Positions 6,683 to 14,588 of a stretch of DNA of 21,701 nucleotides are shown piece after piece. The position numbers were made by a program, and so were the translations under genes. This DNA is from an uncultured Prevotella sp. Lineage in GTDB: Bacteria > Bacteroidota > Bacteroidia > Bacteroidales > Bacteroidaceae. Below the pieces are notes generated by a model. It searched no databases, was not told the origin of the DNA, and worked only from the letters and a program-made list of their open reading frames with translations. Within the stretch, counting starts at the first letter, position 1. Each line of letters begins with the position of its first letter. The DNA is taken from positions 1-21,701 of the forward strand of contig CAAFFL010000231.1 of assembly GCA_900762125.1 (NCBI GenBank), given 5' to 3'.

Positions 6683-9001
6683 ATGAACGTTATTACGAAG
6701 ACCGTTCAATTGCCAGATGGAAGAACCATCTCAATTGAGACCGGAAAGGTTGCGAAGCAGGCCGACGGCGCTGCTGTTCTCCGTTTGAACAACACCGTGC
6801 TCCTCGCTACTGTTTGCGCAGCCAAAGAGGCAGTTCCGGGTACAGATTTCATGCCTTTGCAGGTTGACTATCGTGAGCAGTACAGTGCTGCTGGCCGTTT
6901 CCCCGGCGGCTTCACCAAGCGCGAAGGCAAAGCCAGTGATGAGGAGATCCTCACGTCCCGTCTGGTGGACCGTGCGCTCCGCCCCCTTTTCCCCGCTGAT
7001 TATCATTGCGAAGTTTATGTGCAGGTGATGCTGCTGTCTGCCGACGGCACCGATCAGCCTGATGCCCTGGCAGGTTTCGCTGCTTCCGCAGCCATGGCTT
7101 GCTCGGATATTCCTTTCGACTACACCATCTCCGAGGTGCGCGTGGCCCGCGTCAATGGCGAGTTTGTCATCGACCCGACGTTCCAGCAGATGGCTGACGC
7201 CGACATGGACCTCATGGTGGGTGCCACGAAGGACAACATCATGATGGTGGAGGGCGAGATGAAAGAGGTGCAGGAGATCGACCTCATCAACGCCCTGAAG
7301 GCTGCCCACGAGGCCATCAAGCCGATGTGCGTGCTGCAGGACGAGCTCGCCAAGGAGCTCGGCACCGACAAGAAGCGCGAGTACGACGACGAGGTGAACG
7401 ACGAGGAGCTGCGTCAGCAGATCAAGGACGAGCTCTACAAGCCGGCCTACGACATCAACCACCAGGCCCTGCCGAAGCAGGAGCGCAACGATGCGTTCGA
7501 CAAGCTGCTCGCTGACTTCCTGGAGAAGTACGACGCTGCTCACACCGACCTCTCCGAGGAGGACCTCGAGGAGAAGCACGCTGAGGCACAGCGCTACTAT
7601 GGCGACGTGATGCGTGACGCTATGCGTCGTTGCATCCTCGACGAGGGTCTGCGTATGGACGGCCGTGCCACGACCGACATCCGCCCCATCTGGTGCGAGG
7701 CCTCTCCGCTGCCGATGCCTCACGGATCGGCTATCTTCCAGCGCGGCGAGACGATGAGTCTCTCCACCGTCACCCTCGGTACGAAACTCGATGAGAAGCT
7801 CGTCGACGGCGTCCTGAACCGTGGCTACCAGCGCTTCCTGCTCCACTACAACTTCCCACCGTTCTCTACCGGTGAGGCTAAGGCTCAGCGCGGCGTTGGC
7901 CGTCGTGAGATTGGCCACGGCCATCTGGCATGGCGCGCCCTGAAGGATCAGATCCCGACGGACTTCCCCTACACCGTGCGTGTGGTGAGCCAGATCCTCG
8001 AGTCGAACGGTTCGTCCTCTATGGCTACCGTCTGCGCCGGTACCCTCGCCCTCATGGACGCTGGCGTGCCTTTGAAGAAGCCGGTGGCCGGTATCGCCAT
8101 GGGCCTCATCAAGAACCCCGGCGAGGACAAGTATGCCATCCTTTCTGATATCCTCGGCGACGAGGACCACCTGGGCGATATGGACTTCAAGACCACCGGT
8201 ACACGCGACGGTCTGACCGCTACCCAGATGGATATCAAGTGCGACGGTCTGTCGTTCGACATCCTTGAGAAGGCGCTGCTGCAGGCTAAGGCCGGCCGCG
8301 AGCACATCATGGACGAGATGATGAAGACCCTCAGCGAGCCTCGCACAGAGATGAAGCCGCAGGTGCCCCGCATCGAGGCCTTCGACATTCCGAAGGAGTT
8401 CATCGGTGCTGTCATTGGCCCGGGCGGAAAGATTATCCAGCAGATGCAGGAGGACACCGGTGCTACCATCACCATCGACGAGAGCGACGGCGTGGGCCAC
8501 GTACAGGTCAGCGCACCGAACAAGGAGTCCATCGACGCTGCCATCGGCAAGATCAAGGCTATCGTCGCTATGCCTGAGGTCGGCGAGACCTACGAGGGTA
8601 CCGTGAAGAGCATCATGCCTTACGGCTGCTTCGTCGAGATCCTGCCGGGCAAGGAAGGTCTGCTCCACATCTCCGAGATTGCTTGGAAGCGCCTCGAGAC
8701 CGTCGAGGAGGCAGGCATCAAGGAGGGTGACAAGATCACCGTGAAGCTCCTCGAGATCGACCAGAAGACTGGTAAGTACAAGCTCTCCCACCGTGTGCTC
8801 ATCGACAAGCCCGAGGGCTACCAGGAGCGCGAGCGCCGTCCGCGCCGTGACCGTGGTGAGCGCCGCGACCGTGGCGAGCGTCGTGGTGGCGACCGCGAGG
8901 ACCGTGGCAACCGTGGTCCCCGTCGCTATGAGCACCGTGACGGCCAGGAGGCCCCGAAGGACTTCTCCGACCAGCTCGACCACAACATTGATGTAGAATA
9001 A
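6683..9001 (+). CDS. pnp: Polynucleotide phosphorylase (PNPase) with Arg-rich tail
   Basis: A phosphate-dependent 3'-5' exoribonuclease for mRNA decay, normally a trimer in the cytoplasm. It has 772 residues, slightly longer than usual. It contains two RNase PH-like domains (about 10-145 and 330-550) with a helical linker between. The catalytic loop of the second is TGTRDGLTATQMDIK near 505-520. A KH domain follows at about 565-625 (FIGAVIGPGGKIIQQM), then an S1 domain at about 633-700 (GETYEGTVKSIMPYGCFVEI). Residues about 713-755 form a low-complexity tail rich in Arg, Gly, Asp and Glu (blocks like DRGERRDRGERRGGD), likely a disordered RNA-binding extension. It has its own promoter-like region upstream and a terminator at 9082-9120, so it is probably transcribed alone. 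Confidence 0.97.
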   Translation: MNVITKTVQLPDGRTISIETGKVAKQADGAAVLRLNNTVLLATVCAAKEAVPGTDFMPLQVDYREQYSAAGRFPGGFTKREGKASDEEILTSRLVDRALRPLFPADYHCEVYVQVMLLSADGTDQPDALAGFAASAAMACSDIPFDYTISEVRVARVNGEFVIDPTFQQMADADMDLMVGATKDNIMMVEGEMKEVQEIDLINALKAAHEAIKPMCVLQDELAKELGTDKKREYDDEVNDEELRQQIKDELYKPAYDINHQALPKQERNDAFDKLLADFLEKYDAAHTDLSEEDLEEKHAEAQRYYGDVMRDAMRRCILDEGLRMDGRATTDIRPIWCEASPLPMPHGSAIFQRGETMSLSTVTLGTKLDEKLVDGVLNRGYQRFLLHYNFPPFSTGEAKAQRGVGRREIGHGHLAWRALKDQIPTDFPYTVRVVSQILESNGSSSMATVCAGTLALMDAGVPLKKPVAGIAMGLIKNPGEDKYAILSDILGDEDHLGDMDFKTTGTRDGLTATQMDIKCDGLSFDILEKALLQAKAGREHIMDEMMKTLSEPRTEMKPQVPRIEAFDIPKEFIGAVIGPGGKIIQQMQEDTGATITIDESDGVGHVQVSAPNKESIDAAIGKIKAIVAMPEVGETYEGTVKSIMPYGCFVEILPGKEGLLHISEIAWKRLETVEEAGIKEGDKITVKLLEIDQKTGKYKLSHRVLIDKPEGYQERERRPRRDRGERRDRGERRGGDREDRGNRGPRRYEHRDGQEAPKDFSDQLDHNIDVE

Positions 9002-9004
9002 AAG

Positions 9005-9060
9005 CCTCTCCCCGCAAGGCTTTCGGCCTTGCTGCCCCTCCCCTATGCAGGGAGGGGAGG
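9005..9060. repeat. Pair of intergenic palindromes after pnp
   Basis: Two perfect hairpins lie in tandem: GCAAGGC-TTTCG-GCCTTGC (9014-9032) and CCCCTCCC-7 nt-GGGAGGGG (9035-9057). The block is bounded by CCTCTCCCC at 9005 and GGGGAGG at 9054-9060, which can also pair. The CCTCTCC + CCTCCCC/GGGGAGG layout recalls the palindrome at 1720-1736. There is no T-run, so it is more likely a dispersed element or mRNA-end structure than a terminator. Confidence 0.65.
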
Positions 9061-9081
9061 GATTACCGAGACAAGCTATAG

Positions 9082-9120
9082 AGAGCCACTCATCGCACCA
9101 CGCGGTGGGTGGCTCTTTTT
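9082..9120 (+). terminator. Rho-independent terminator of pnp
   Basis: AGAGCCAC (9082-9089) pairs with GTGGCTCT (9109-9116), with an inner CACC/GGTG stem, followed by a T-run to 9120. It is the only strong T-tailed hairpin after pnp. Confidence 0.85.
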
Positions 9121-9229
9121 ATTAACAATAGCACCAGTCTACCAACGCTATGGGGCGGTTTTACACAAATTAAGCATAAAAGTGTTGGTTTGTGTTAACA
9201 AAGTATTATACCCCACCCACTTATTTTCC

Positions 9230-9245
9230 TTATCTTTGCACCCGT
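9230..9245 (+). promoter_or_regulatory. Upstream promoter-like motif before susC
   Basis: TTATCTTTGCACCCGT contains a TATCTTTG -7 box (9231-9238). A TTTG at 9189-9192 is too far away to be its -33. The same 16 nt occur again at 9401-9416. Transcription from here would give a leader of about 245 nt ahead of the SusC-like gene. Confidence 0.55.
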
Positions 9246-9280
9246 GAAGTGTACTCTGCTGACTGAGGTGAGGAAGTGCC

Positions 9281-9314
9281 GTTCCCGATTTCCCTTAATA
9301 TATTAAGGTGGAAC
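9281..9314 (+). other. Leader hairpin with a perfect 16-nt palindrome
   Basis: CCTTAATA/TATTAAGG (9293-9308) is a perfect palindrome. It is extended by GTTCC (9281-9285) pairing with GGAAC (9310-9314) across a 7-nt bulge on one side and 1 nt on the other. It lies between the two promoter-like motifs. It could be an operator for a dimeric regulator or an RNA structure in the longer leader. I match it to no known riboswitch. Confidence 0.5.
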
Positions 9315-9375
9315 CGTGGTGGAAACATTCCATACATGTTTTGAAAACAAAAAAGCACGCAAAAGAGTTGGCATA

Positions 9376-9409
9376 TTTGCATCTTGTCACAAATCTTTTG
9401 TTATCTTTG
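9376..9409 (+). promoter_or_regulatory. Proximal promoter of the susC-susD operon
   Basis: TTTG (9376-9379) and TATCTTTG (9402-9409) are 22 nt apart, close to the Bacteroidetes -33/-7 pattern. The ATG of the SusC-like gene is 80 nt downstream. The -7 box is embedded in the second copy of the 16-nt TTATCTTTGCACCCGT motif. Confidence 0.7.
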
Positions 9410-9489
9410 CACCCGTTAAAGGCTTAAACCAACTTTGCAACTATAACCTTTCGGACATTCCGAATAACTAAAATATAAACACCTAAACT

Positions 9490-12400
9490 ATGGATTTAGA
9501 ATTCAGAAAGCAAGTCCTGCTGATGGGTCTCACCGCAGCTGTAGGCATGGGATACGTCCCCGCTGTTTACGCTGAGGCTCCCTCGACGGCTTTAGAAGCC
9601 GTGCAACAGGCAAAGAAGATCACCGGAACTGTTGTTGACAGCGAAGGCCCGATTATCGGTGCATCCATCATGGAGCAGGGTACCACCAACGGTACTGTGA
9701 CCGATCTTGACGGTAACTTCACCCTCAACGTGAAGCCCGATGCTACGCTCGAGATTTCCTACATTGGCTACGAGAAGCAGATCGTCAAGGTAGGCAACCA
9801 AAACAACCTCCAGATCACCATGCGGTCGAGTGATGCCACCCTCAATGAGGTGGTCGTCGTCGGTTATGGTGTGCAGAAGAAGAAACTCGTCACCGGTGCC
9901 ACGGTAGAGGTCAAGGGTGACGATATCACCAAGCTGAACACCACGCAGGTGCTCGGCGCTCTGCAGAGCCAGAGCCCTGGTGTTACGATCCAGCAGATTT
10001 CCGGTCAGCCGGGTGATGGCTTCAAGGTGGCCGTCCGTGGTGCTGGTACCAATGGTAACACCGCTCCTCTCTACGTCATCGACGGCGTTGCCGGTGGCGA
10101 CATCAACAACCTCAACCCTGCCGACATCGAGCGTATCGACGTGCTGAAGGATGCTGCTTCCTGCGCCATCTACGGTGCTGCCGGTGCTAACGGTGTCATC
10201 CTCGTGACCACCAAGCAGGGTAAGGAAGGCAAGATCCAGGTGACCTACGATGGCAATATCGGTTGGCAGGACATCTATAAGATGCCGGACCTCCTCACCG
10301 CTAAGGAGTATATGGATGTGCTCGACCTGACGCACTTCAACTCTGGTATCAATCCTTACACATGGGATACCTATATGGATGCCGACCTGCTTGCTGCTTA
10401 TCGCAACGGCACCAACAAGGGTACCAACTGGCTGGAGATGATGCGCAACAAGAATGCCGTGACCACAAGCCACGCCATCAACATCAGCGGCGGTTCGGAT
10501 CGCTCGAAGTTCTCCATCGGTACAGGTTATCAGTATCAGGATGGTGTCTTCGGTGGCATCGTGAAGTCCGACTATCGTCGTTTCACCTTCCGTGTGAACA
10601 GCGAGCACGTTATCTACCGTAACGATGCTGGCCGCGACGTAGTGAAGGTTGGTGAGAACATCTATTGGAGCCACAAGCAGAGTCAGGGTATCCAGCAGGG
10701 TGACCAGTACTCCAATGCACTGAGCAACATGCTTCGCGCCAACCCGCTGATTCCGTGCTATGACGAAAATGGCAACTATACCGCTTACGACTACTTGCTC
10801 AACTCGGGTACCGAGGGATGGTTCAAGTTCTCGTCGTTCGCTACCAACCCCGCTTACGCCTTGCTCAACAGCCAGGATGGTAACAACAAGAGCATCAGCT
10901 ACAGTCTGAATGCCATTGGCTTTGTGGAGATTCAGCCCATCAAGGGTCTGACCTATCGTGGGCAGCTCAACTACAACCAGAGTTCTTGGAGCTGGCGTTG
11001 CTATCTGCCCGCCTTCAAGATCAACGGCCAGAACGGTGGTTTCCGCGATGTGGACCAGGTGACCAACCAGACCGGTCTTGGCTGGGGCTGGAGCACCACC
11101 AACACCTTGAACTATAAGTTCGATGTCGCTAAGGATCACCACTTCGATGCACTCTTCGGTACAGAGTATGGCATGAGCAAGCCTGACTACGGCTTCTCAA
11201 TGGCAGGCACTGCTTCCAACTCTATCTTCATGGATATGAAGCACGCTTACCTGGGCTCTAACTTCGTGAAGAATGGCACGGGCTCGGCTACTGTCAGTGG
11301 CTCACCTTATGGTGATGGTCGTTCAATGTCTTACTTCGGCCGTATCAACTACGACTACAACGAGACATACATGTTCTCGGCTATCATGCGTGCCGACGGC
11401 GACTCTCGCTTTGCTCCCGGCCATCGTTGGGGCTACTTCCCATCGTTCTCTGCTGGTTGGGTGGTGAGCAACGAGAAGTTCATGCAGCCCGCTGCTTCTT
11501 GGCTCGACTTCCTGAAGCTTCGTGCTGGTTGGGGTCAGAACGGTAATAAGAACACTGTCAGCGCCTTCCAGTATCAGGCGACCTTCGCTTACGGCGGCCG
11601 CAACAACTACTCCTTTGATAATAATAAGGATTCTTACACCGCTGGTGCCGCTCCTTCTCGTCTGGCCAATGATGAGCTGACGTGGGAGACCTCTGAGCAG
11701 CTCGACCTCGGTTTCGACGCTCGCTTCCTCAACAGCCGTCTGGGCGTGACCTTCGACTACTATAACAAAAAGACCAAGGACCTCCTCCTTTCCGTTCCTG
11801 TGGATGCATCTACTGGTTTTTCCAGCAAGTGGGCTAACGCTGGTACCGTTGAGAACAAGGGTATCGAGCTCTCTCTCCGTTGGGACGACAAGATTGGCAG
11901 CGACTTCCGTTACCACGCTGGCTGGAACATGGCCTGCAACCACAACGAGGTGACGAAGATCAATAGCAATCAGACCTTCACCAATGGTGGTAAGGACCTG
12001 CTCTCTAATGGTACGGGCAACATGGCTCGCTTCGAGGTAGGTCATCCTATTGGCTACTTCTGGGGCTACAAGACCGACGGCGTCATCCAGAACGCTCAGG
12101 ACCTGCAGGCATATGTCAGCAAGCTGAAGGATCAGGATCCCGCCAACTCTCGTCAGGGCACAAACTTGCAGGCTGGTGACCTGAAGTTCGTCGATGTCAA
12201 TGGTGACGGTGTCATCAACGACGAGGATAAGACCGACCTCGGCGATCCTCATCCCGATGTGACCATGGGTCTGAACCTTGGCTTCGAGTGGAAGGGCCTC
12301 GACTTCAACCTTACCGGTTATGCTGCTCTCGGTCAGCAGGTAGCTCGCAGCTATCGCCGCTTCTCTGATAACGACTACGACCAGTACACCACTGAGGTTT

Positions 12401-12750
12401 ACCAGTACTGGAATGGTGAGGGCACCTCTAACAAGTACCCGCGCATCCAGCGTATGCCGGAAGGCGCTAACTGGATGTCTATCTCTGATATCTATATCGA
12501 GAACGCCAGCTACTTCCGCCTGCAGAACCTGACCATCGGCTACGACTTCTGCAAGCTGTTCAAGACTCCGTTCCAGCAGCTCCGCCTCTATGTGGCAGCT
12601 CAGAACCTCTTCACCATCACCGACTACAAGGGTATGGATCCTGAGAACGGTCGTGCACTCAAAAGCAACGAGCCGTGGGTAACGGGTGTTGACGTTGGTA
12701 ACTATCCTTCACCTCGTACTTATATGATTGGTGTAAACGTTAAATTCTAA
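9490..12750 (+). CDS. SusC/RagA-like TonB-dependent outer-membrane transporter
   Basis: The protein has 1086 residues, normal for the family. A signal peptide ends near VYA (residue 28). A carboxypeptidase-regulatory-like domain follows (about 42-110: ITGTVVDSEGPIIGASIMEQG...YIGYEKQIVKV). The family hinge LNEVVVVGYG comes next, then the plug domain (about 130-250; PLYVIDGVAGGDINNLNPADIERIDVLKDA) and a barrel ending in aromatic Phe (YMIGVNVKF). Such proteins import glycans or peptides with a SusD partner, powered by TonB. The cargo cannot be read from the sequence. It is followed after 15 nt by the SusD-like gene. No glycoside hydrolase, protease or anti-sigma/sensor gene lies next to it. Confidence 0.96.
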   Translation: MDLEFRKQVLLMGLTAAVGMGYVPAVYAEAPSTALEAVQQAKKITGTVVDSEGPIIGASIMEQGTTNGTVTDLDGNFTLNVKPDATLEISYIGYEKQIVKVGNQNNLQITMRSSDATLNEVVVVGYGVQKKKLVTGATVEVKGDDITKLNTTQVLGALQSQSPGVTIQQISGQPGDGFKVAVRGAGTNGNTAPLYVIDGVAGGDINNLNPADIERIDVLKDAASCAIYGAAGANGVILVTTKQGKEGKIQVTYDGNIGWQDIYKMPDLLTAKEYMDVLDLTHFNSGINPYTWDTYMDADLLAAYRNGTNKGTNWLEMMRNKNAVTTSHAINISGGSDRSKFSIGTGYQYQDGVFGGIVKSDYRRFTFRVNSEHVIYRNDAGRDVVKVGENIYWSHKQSQGIQQGDQYSNALSNMLRANPLIPCYDENGNYTAYDYLLNSGTEGWFKFSSFATNPAYALLNSQDGNNKSISYSLNAIGFVEIQPIKGLTYRGQLNYNQSSWSWRCYLPAFKINGQNGGFRDVDQVTNQTGLGWGWSTTNTLNYKFDVAKDHHFDALFGTEYGMSKPDYGFSMAGTASNSIFMDMKHAYLGSNFVKNGTGSATVSGSPYGDGRSMSYFGRINYDYNETYMFSAIMRADGDSRFAPGHRWGYFPSFSAGWVVSNEKFMQPAASWLDFLKLRAGWGQNGNKNTVSAFQYQATFAYGGRNNYSFDNNKDSYTAGAAPSRLANDELTWETSEQLDLGFDARFLNSRLGVTFDYYNKKTKDLLLSVPVDASTGFSSKWANAGTVENKGIELSLRWDDKIGSDFRYHAGWNMACNHNEVTKINSNQTFTNGGKDLLSNGTGNMARFEVGHPIGYFWGYKTDGVIQNAQDLQAYVSKLKDQDPANSRQGTNLQAGDLKFVDVNGDGVINDEDKTDLGDPHPDVTMGLNLGFEWKGLDFNLTGYAALGQQVARSYRRFSDNDYDQYTTEVYQYWNGEGTSNKYPRIQRMPEGANWMSISDIYIENASYFRLQNLTIGYDFCKLFKTPFQQLRLYVAAQNLFTITDYKGMDPENGRALKSNEPWVTGVDVGNYPSPRTYMIGVNVKF

Positions 12751-12765
12751 TTAGGAGATTACGCA

Positions 12766-14544
12766 ATGAAAAAGATATATTTATTAGCAGCAGCGGTATG
12801 CACACTGGGCTTTGCCTCTTGTGATATCGATGATGTAGAGAACGTTGGCGAGCTCTCCACCAGCAACTTCCCGGTGTCGGAGACTGATGGTGTGGCTACT
12901 ATCGCCGGCGTATACGAGAACCTCAATGAGGTGAATGCCAACCCCCAGGAGTCGTTCTTCTATCTGGCGCAACTCGCAGCCGATGACGCTCTCGGTGGTG
13001 GCGGTTCAAACGATAAACTGATGCAGGCCGAGGACCTGATGCTCTCTTCGGGTGCCGACATGACCAACGACTTCTATAAGCAGCGCTATGAAGGCATCAA
13101 CCGTGCCAACACGCTGATCTCGGCTCTGCCTAACACGAAGATGAGCGACGACCTGAAGACACAGCTCATGGGTGAGGCAAAGTTCCTGCGCGCGTTCTAT
13201 TATTATGAGCTCTCGTCGATGTACGGCAACGTGCCTTTGAGAACAGAGCCGGGTGGCGAGACCGCCACACAGGGCAACATCGAGGACATCTGGAAACAGA
13301 TACTCATGGATCTGCGCGACGCCGCTCAGACGATGCCTGCTGTCCGCCGTACCGATGGCCGTATCGACAAGTATCAGGCTGAGGGTATGCTCGCCCGTGC
13401 ATGGTTGTTCTACACTGGCTTCTTCTGCAACGGTTCGACCATTGCCGACCTGACCAGCACCAACTACGCTCCGCTGACCTCTGTTCAGCTGCCTGACGAG
13501 ACAACACTGACGAAGGAAGACGTCATCAAGTATGTTGACGATTGTGTGAACAACTCGGGCTATGCGCTCGTTCCCGACTTCCGCAACCTCTGGGCTTACA
13601 CCAACCGTTGCACGGTGGAGGATTGGGACCAGACCAAGGGCCTTGGCCTGAAGTGGTGCCAGGACGATGAGGCTGGCAAGTGGAACTCTGACGACGTGGA
13701 GTACATGTTCTCCATCAAGTTCAACAAGCAGGCTGCCTGGAGCTCAACCTCAACCATCGGCTATGCTAACGGTTATGCCCTGCACTTCGGTGTTCGTGGT
13801 AACAGCGACGATGCTAAGCGTACCTTCCCCTTCGGACAGGGTTGGGGTGCCGGCCCTGTGGCTCCGAACCTCCTCTCTGACTGGAAGGCTGCTGAGCCTA
13901 ACGACATGCGCCGCGCATGGACCATCAAGAACCTCGCCGACTATCCTAACTACAAGTGGAATGGCGACAACTGTATGCAGGAGACCGCTCTCTACAACAT
14001 GAAGTTAGGACCTATCGTTTGCTGGAACGAGGATAGCACGAAGATCTACAGTAGCTTCGAGACGCTGATGTACGGACCTAATGATGGTTCTTGGGACGTG
14101 TCTGGCTTCGACAACTTCCAGCTCGACCACATCCACGACCTCTGCCTCCTCCGCTTCGCTGATGTGCTGCTCATGCAGTCTGAGCTCAAGGAGGATGTAG
14201 CTCCGCTGAACAAGGTACGTGCACGTGCCGGTCTGCCCGCACTCTCTTCCTACTCGCTCCGCGCTCTGCAGAACGAGCGTCGCTGGGAGCTCGCTATGGA
14301 GGGTATCCGTTGGAATGATATCCGTCGTTGGCACATCGCTGCCGGTGTGCTCTCTCGTCAGGAGAACCAGCCCATCAAGACACAGGGCAACGACGACGTC
14401 AACAAGCCCCACAATGGTGGCTATGCTGCACGCTACAATGCAACGGCCGGCTTTGCCAAGATGCCTGAGACGCAGGTGGCTATCGGTGCCGTGAAGCAGA
14501 ACGAGGGCTGGACAGGCTCCGATTCTGACTACGGTGCATGGTAA
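12766..14544 (+). CDS. SusD/RagB-like substrate-binding lipoprotein
   Basis: The protein has 592 residues. The signal peptide ends at LGFASC (Cys19), followed by DIDD, an acidic run that suits surface export in Bacteroidetes (inference). SusD features are present: NRANTLISALPN, LMGEAKFLRAFYYYELSSMYGNVPL (the helical TPR region near 125-155), and the C-terminal LNKVRARAGLP...LQNERRWELAMEGIRWNDIRRW near 485-530. It caps the SusC-like barrel and binds the substrate at the cell surface. Its position 15 nt after the transporter gene makes the pair certain. The start at 12766 follows AGGAG (12752-12756) at a good distance. Confidence 0.96.
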   Translation: MKKIYLLAAAVCTLGFASCDIDDVENVGELSTSNFPVSETDGVATIAGVYENLNEVNANPQESFFYLAQLAADDALGGGGSNDKLMQAEDLMLSSGADMTNDFYKQRYEGINRANTLISALPNTKMSDDLKTQLMGEAKFLRAFYYYELSSMYGNVPLRTEPGGETATQGNIEDIWKQILMDLRDAAQTMPAVRRTDGRIDKYQAEGMLARAWLFYTGFFCNGSTIADLTSTNYAPLTSVQLPDETTLTKEDVIKYVDDCVNNSGYALVPDFRNLWAYTNRCTVEDWDQTKGLGLKWCQDDEAGKWNSDDVEYMFSIKFNKQAAWSSTSTIGYANGYALHFGVRGNSDDAKRTFPFGQGWGAGPVAPNLLSDWKAAEPNDMRRAWTIKNLADYPNYKWNGDNCMQETALYNMKLGPIVCWNEDSTKIYSSFETLMYGPNDGSWDVSGFDNFQLDHIHDLCLLRFADVLLMQSELKEDVAPLNKVRARAGLPALSSYSLRALQNERRWELAMEGIRWNDIRRWHIAAGVLSRQENQPIKTQGNDDVNKPHNGGYAARYNATAGFAKMPETQVAIGAVKQNEGWTGSDSDYGAW

Positions 14545-14588
14545 ACGAGGTTTATAGTTCTAAAGCATCAAGTAAAAAGAAACAAATT

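Noticed and set aside
9029..9247. Small plus-strand frame after pnp
   Set aside because: It runs through palindromes, the terminator and a promoter-like motif, so it is not a plausible gene.
9244..9306. Leader peptide starting at a GTG (about 20 residues)
   Set aside because: It would start almost at the predicted transcript start, has no supporting ribosome site, and ends in the palindrome. No regulatory amino-acid run is visible.
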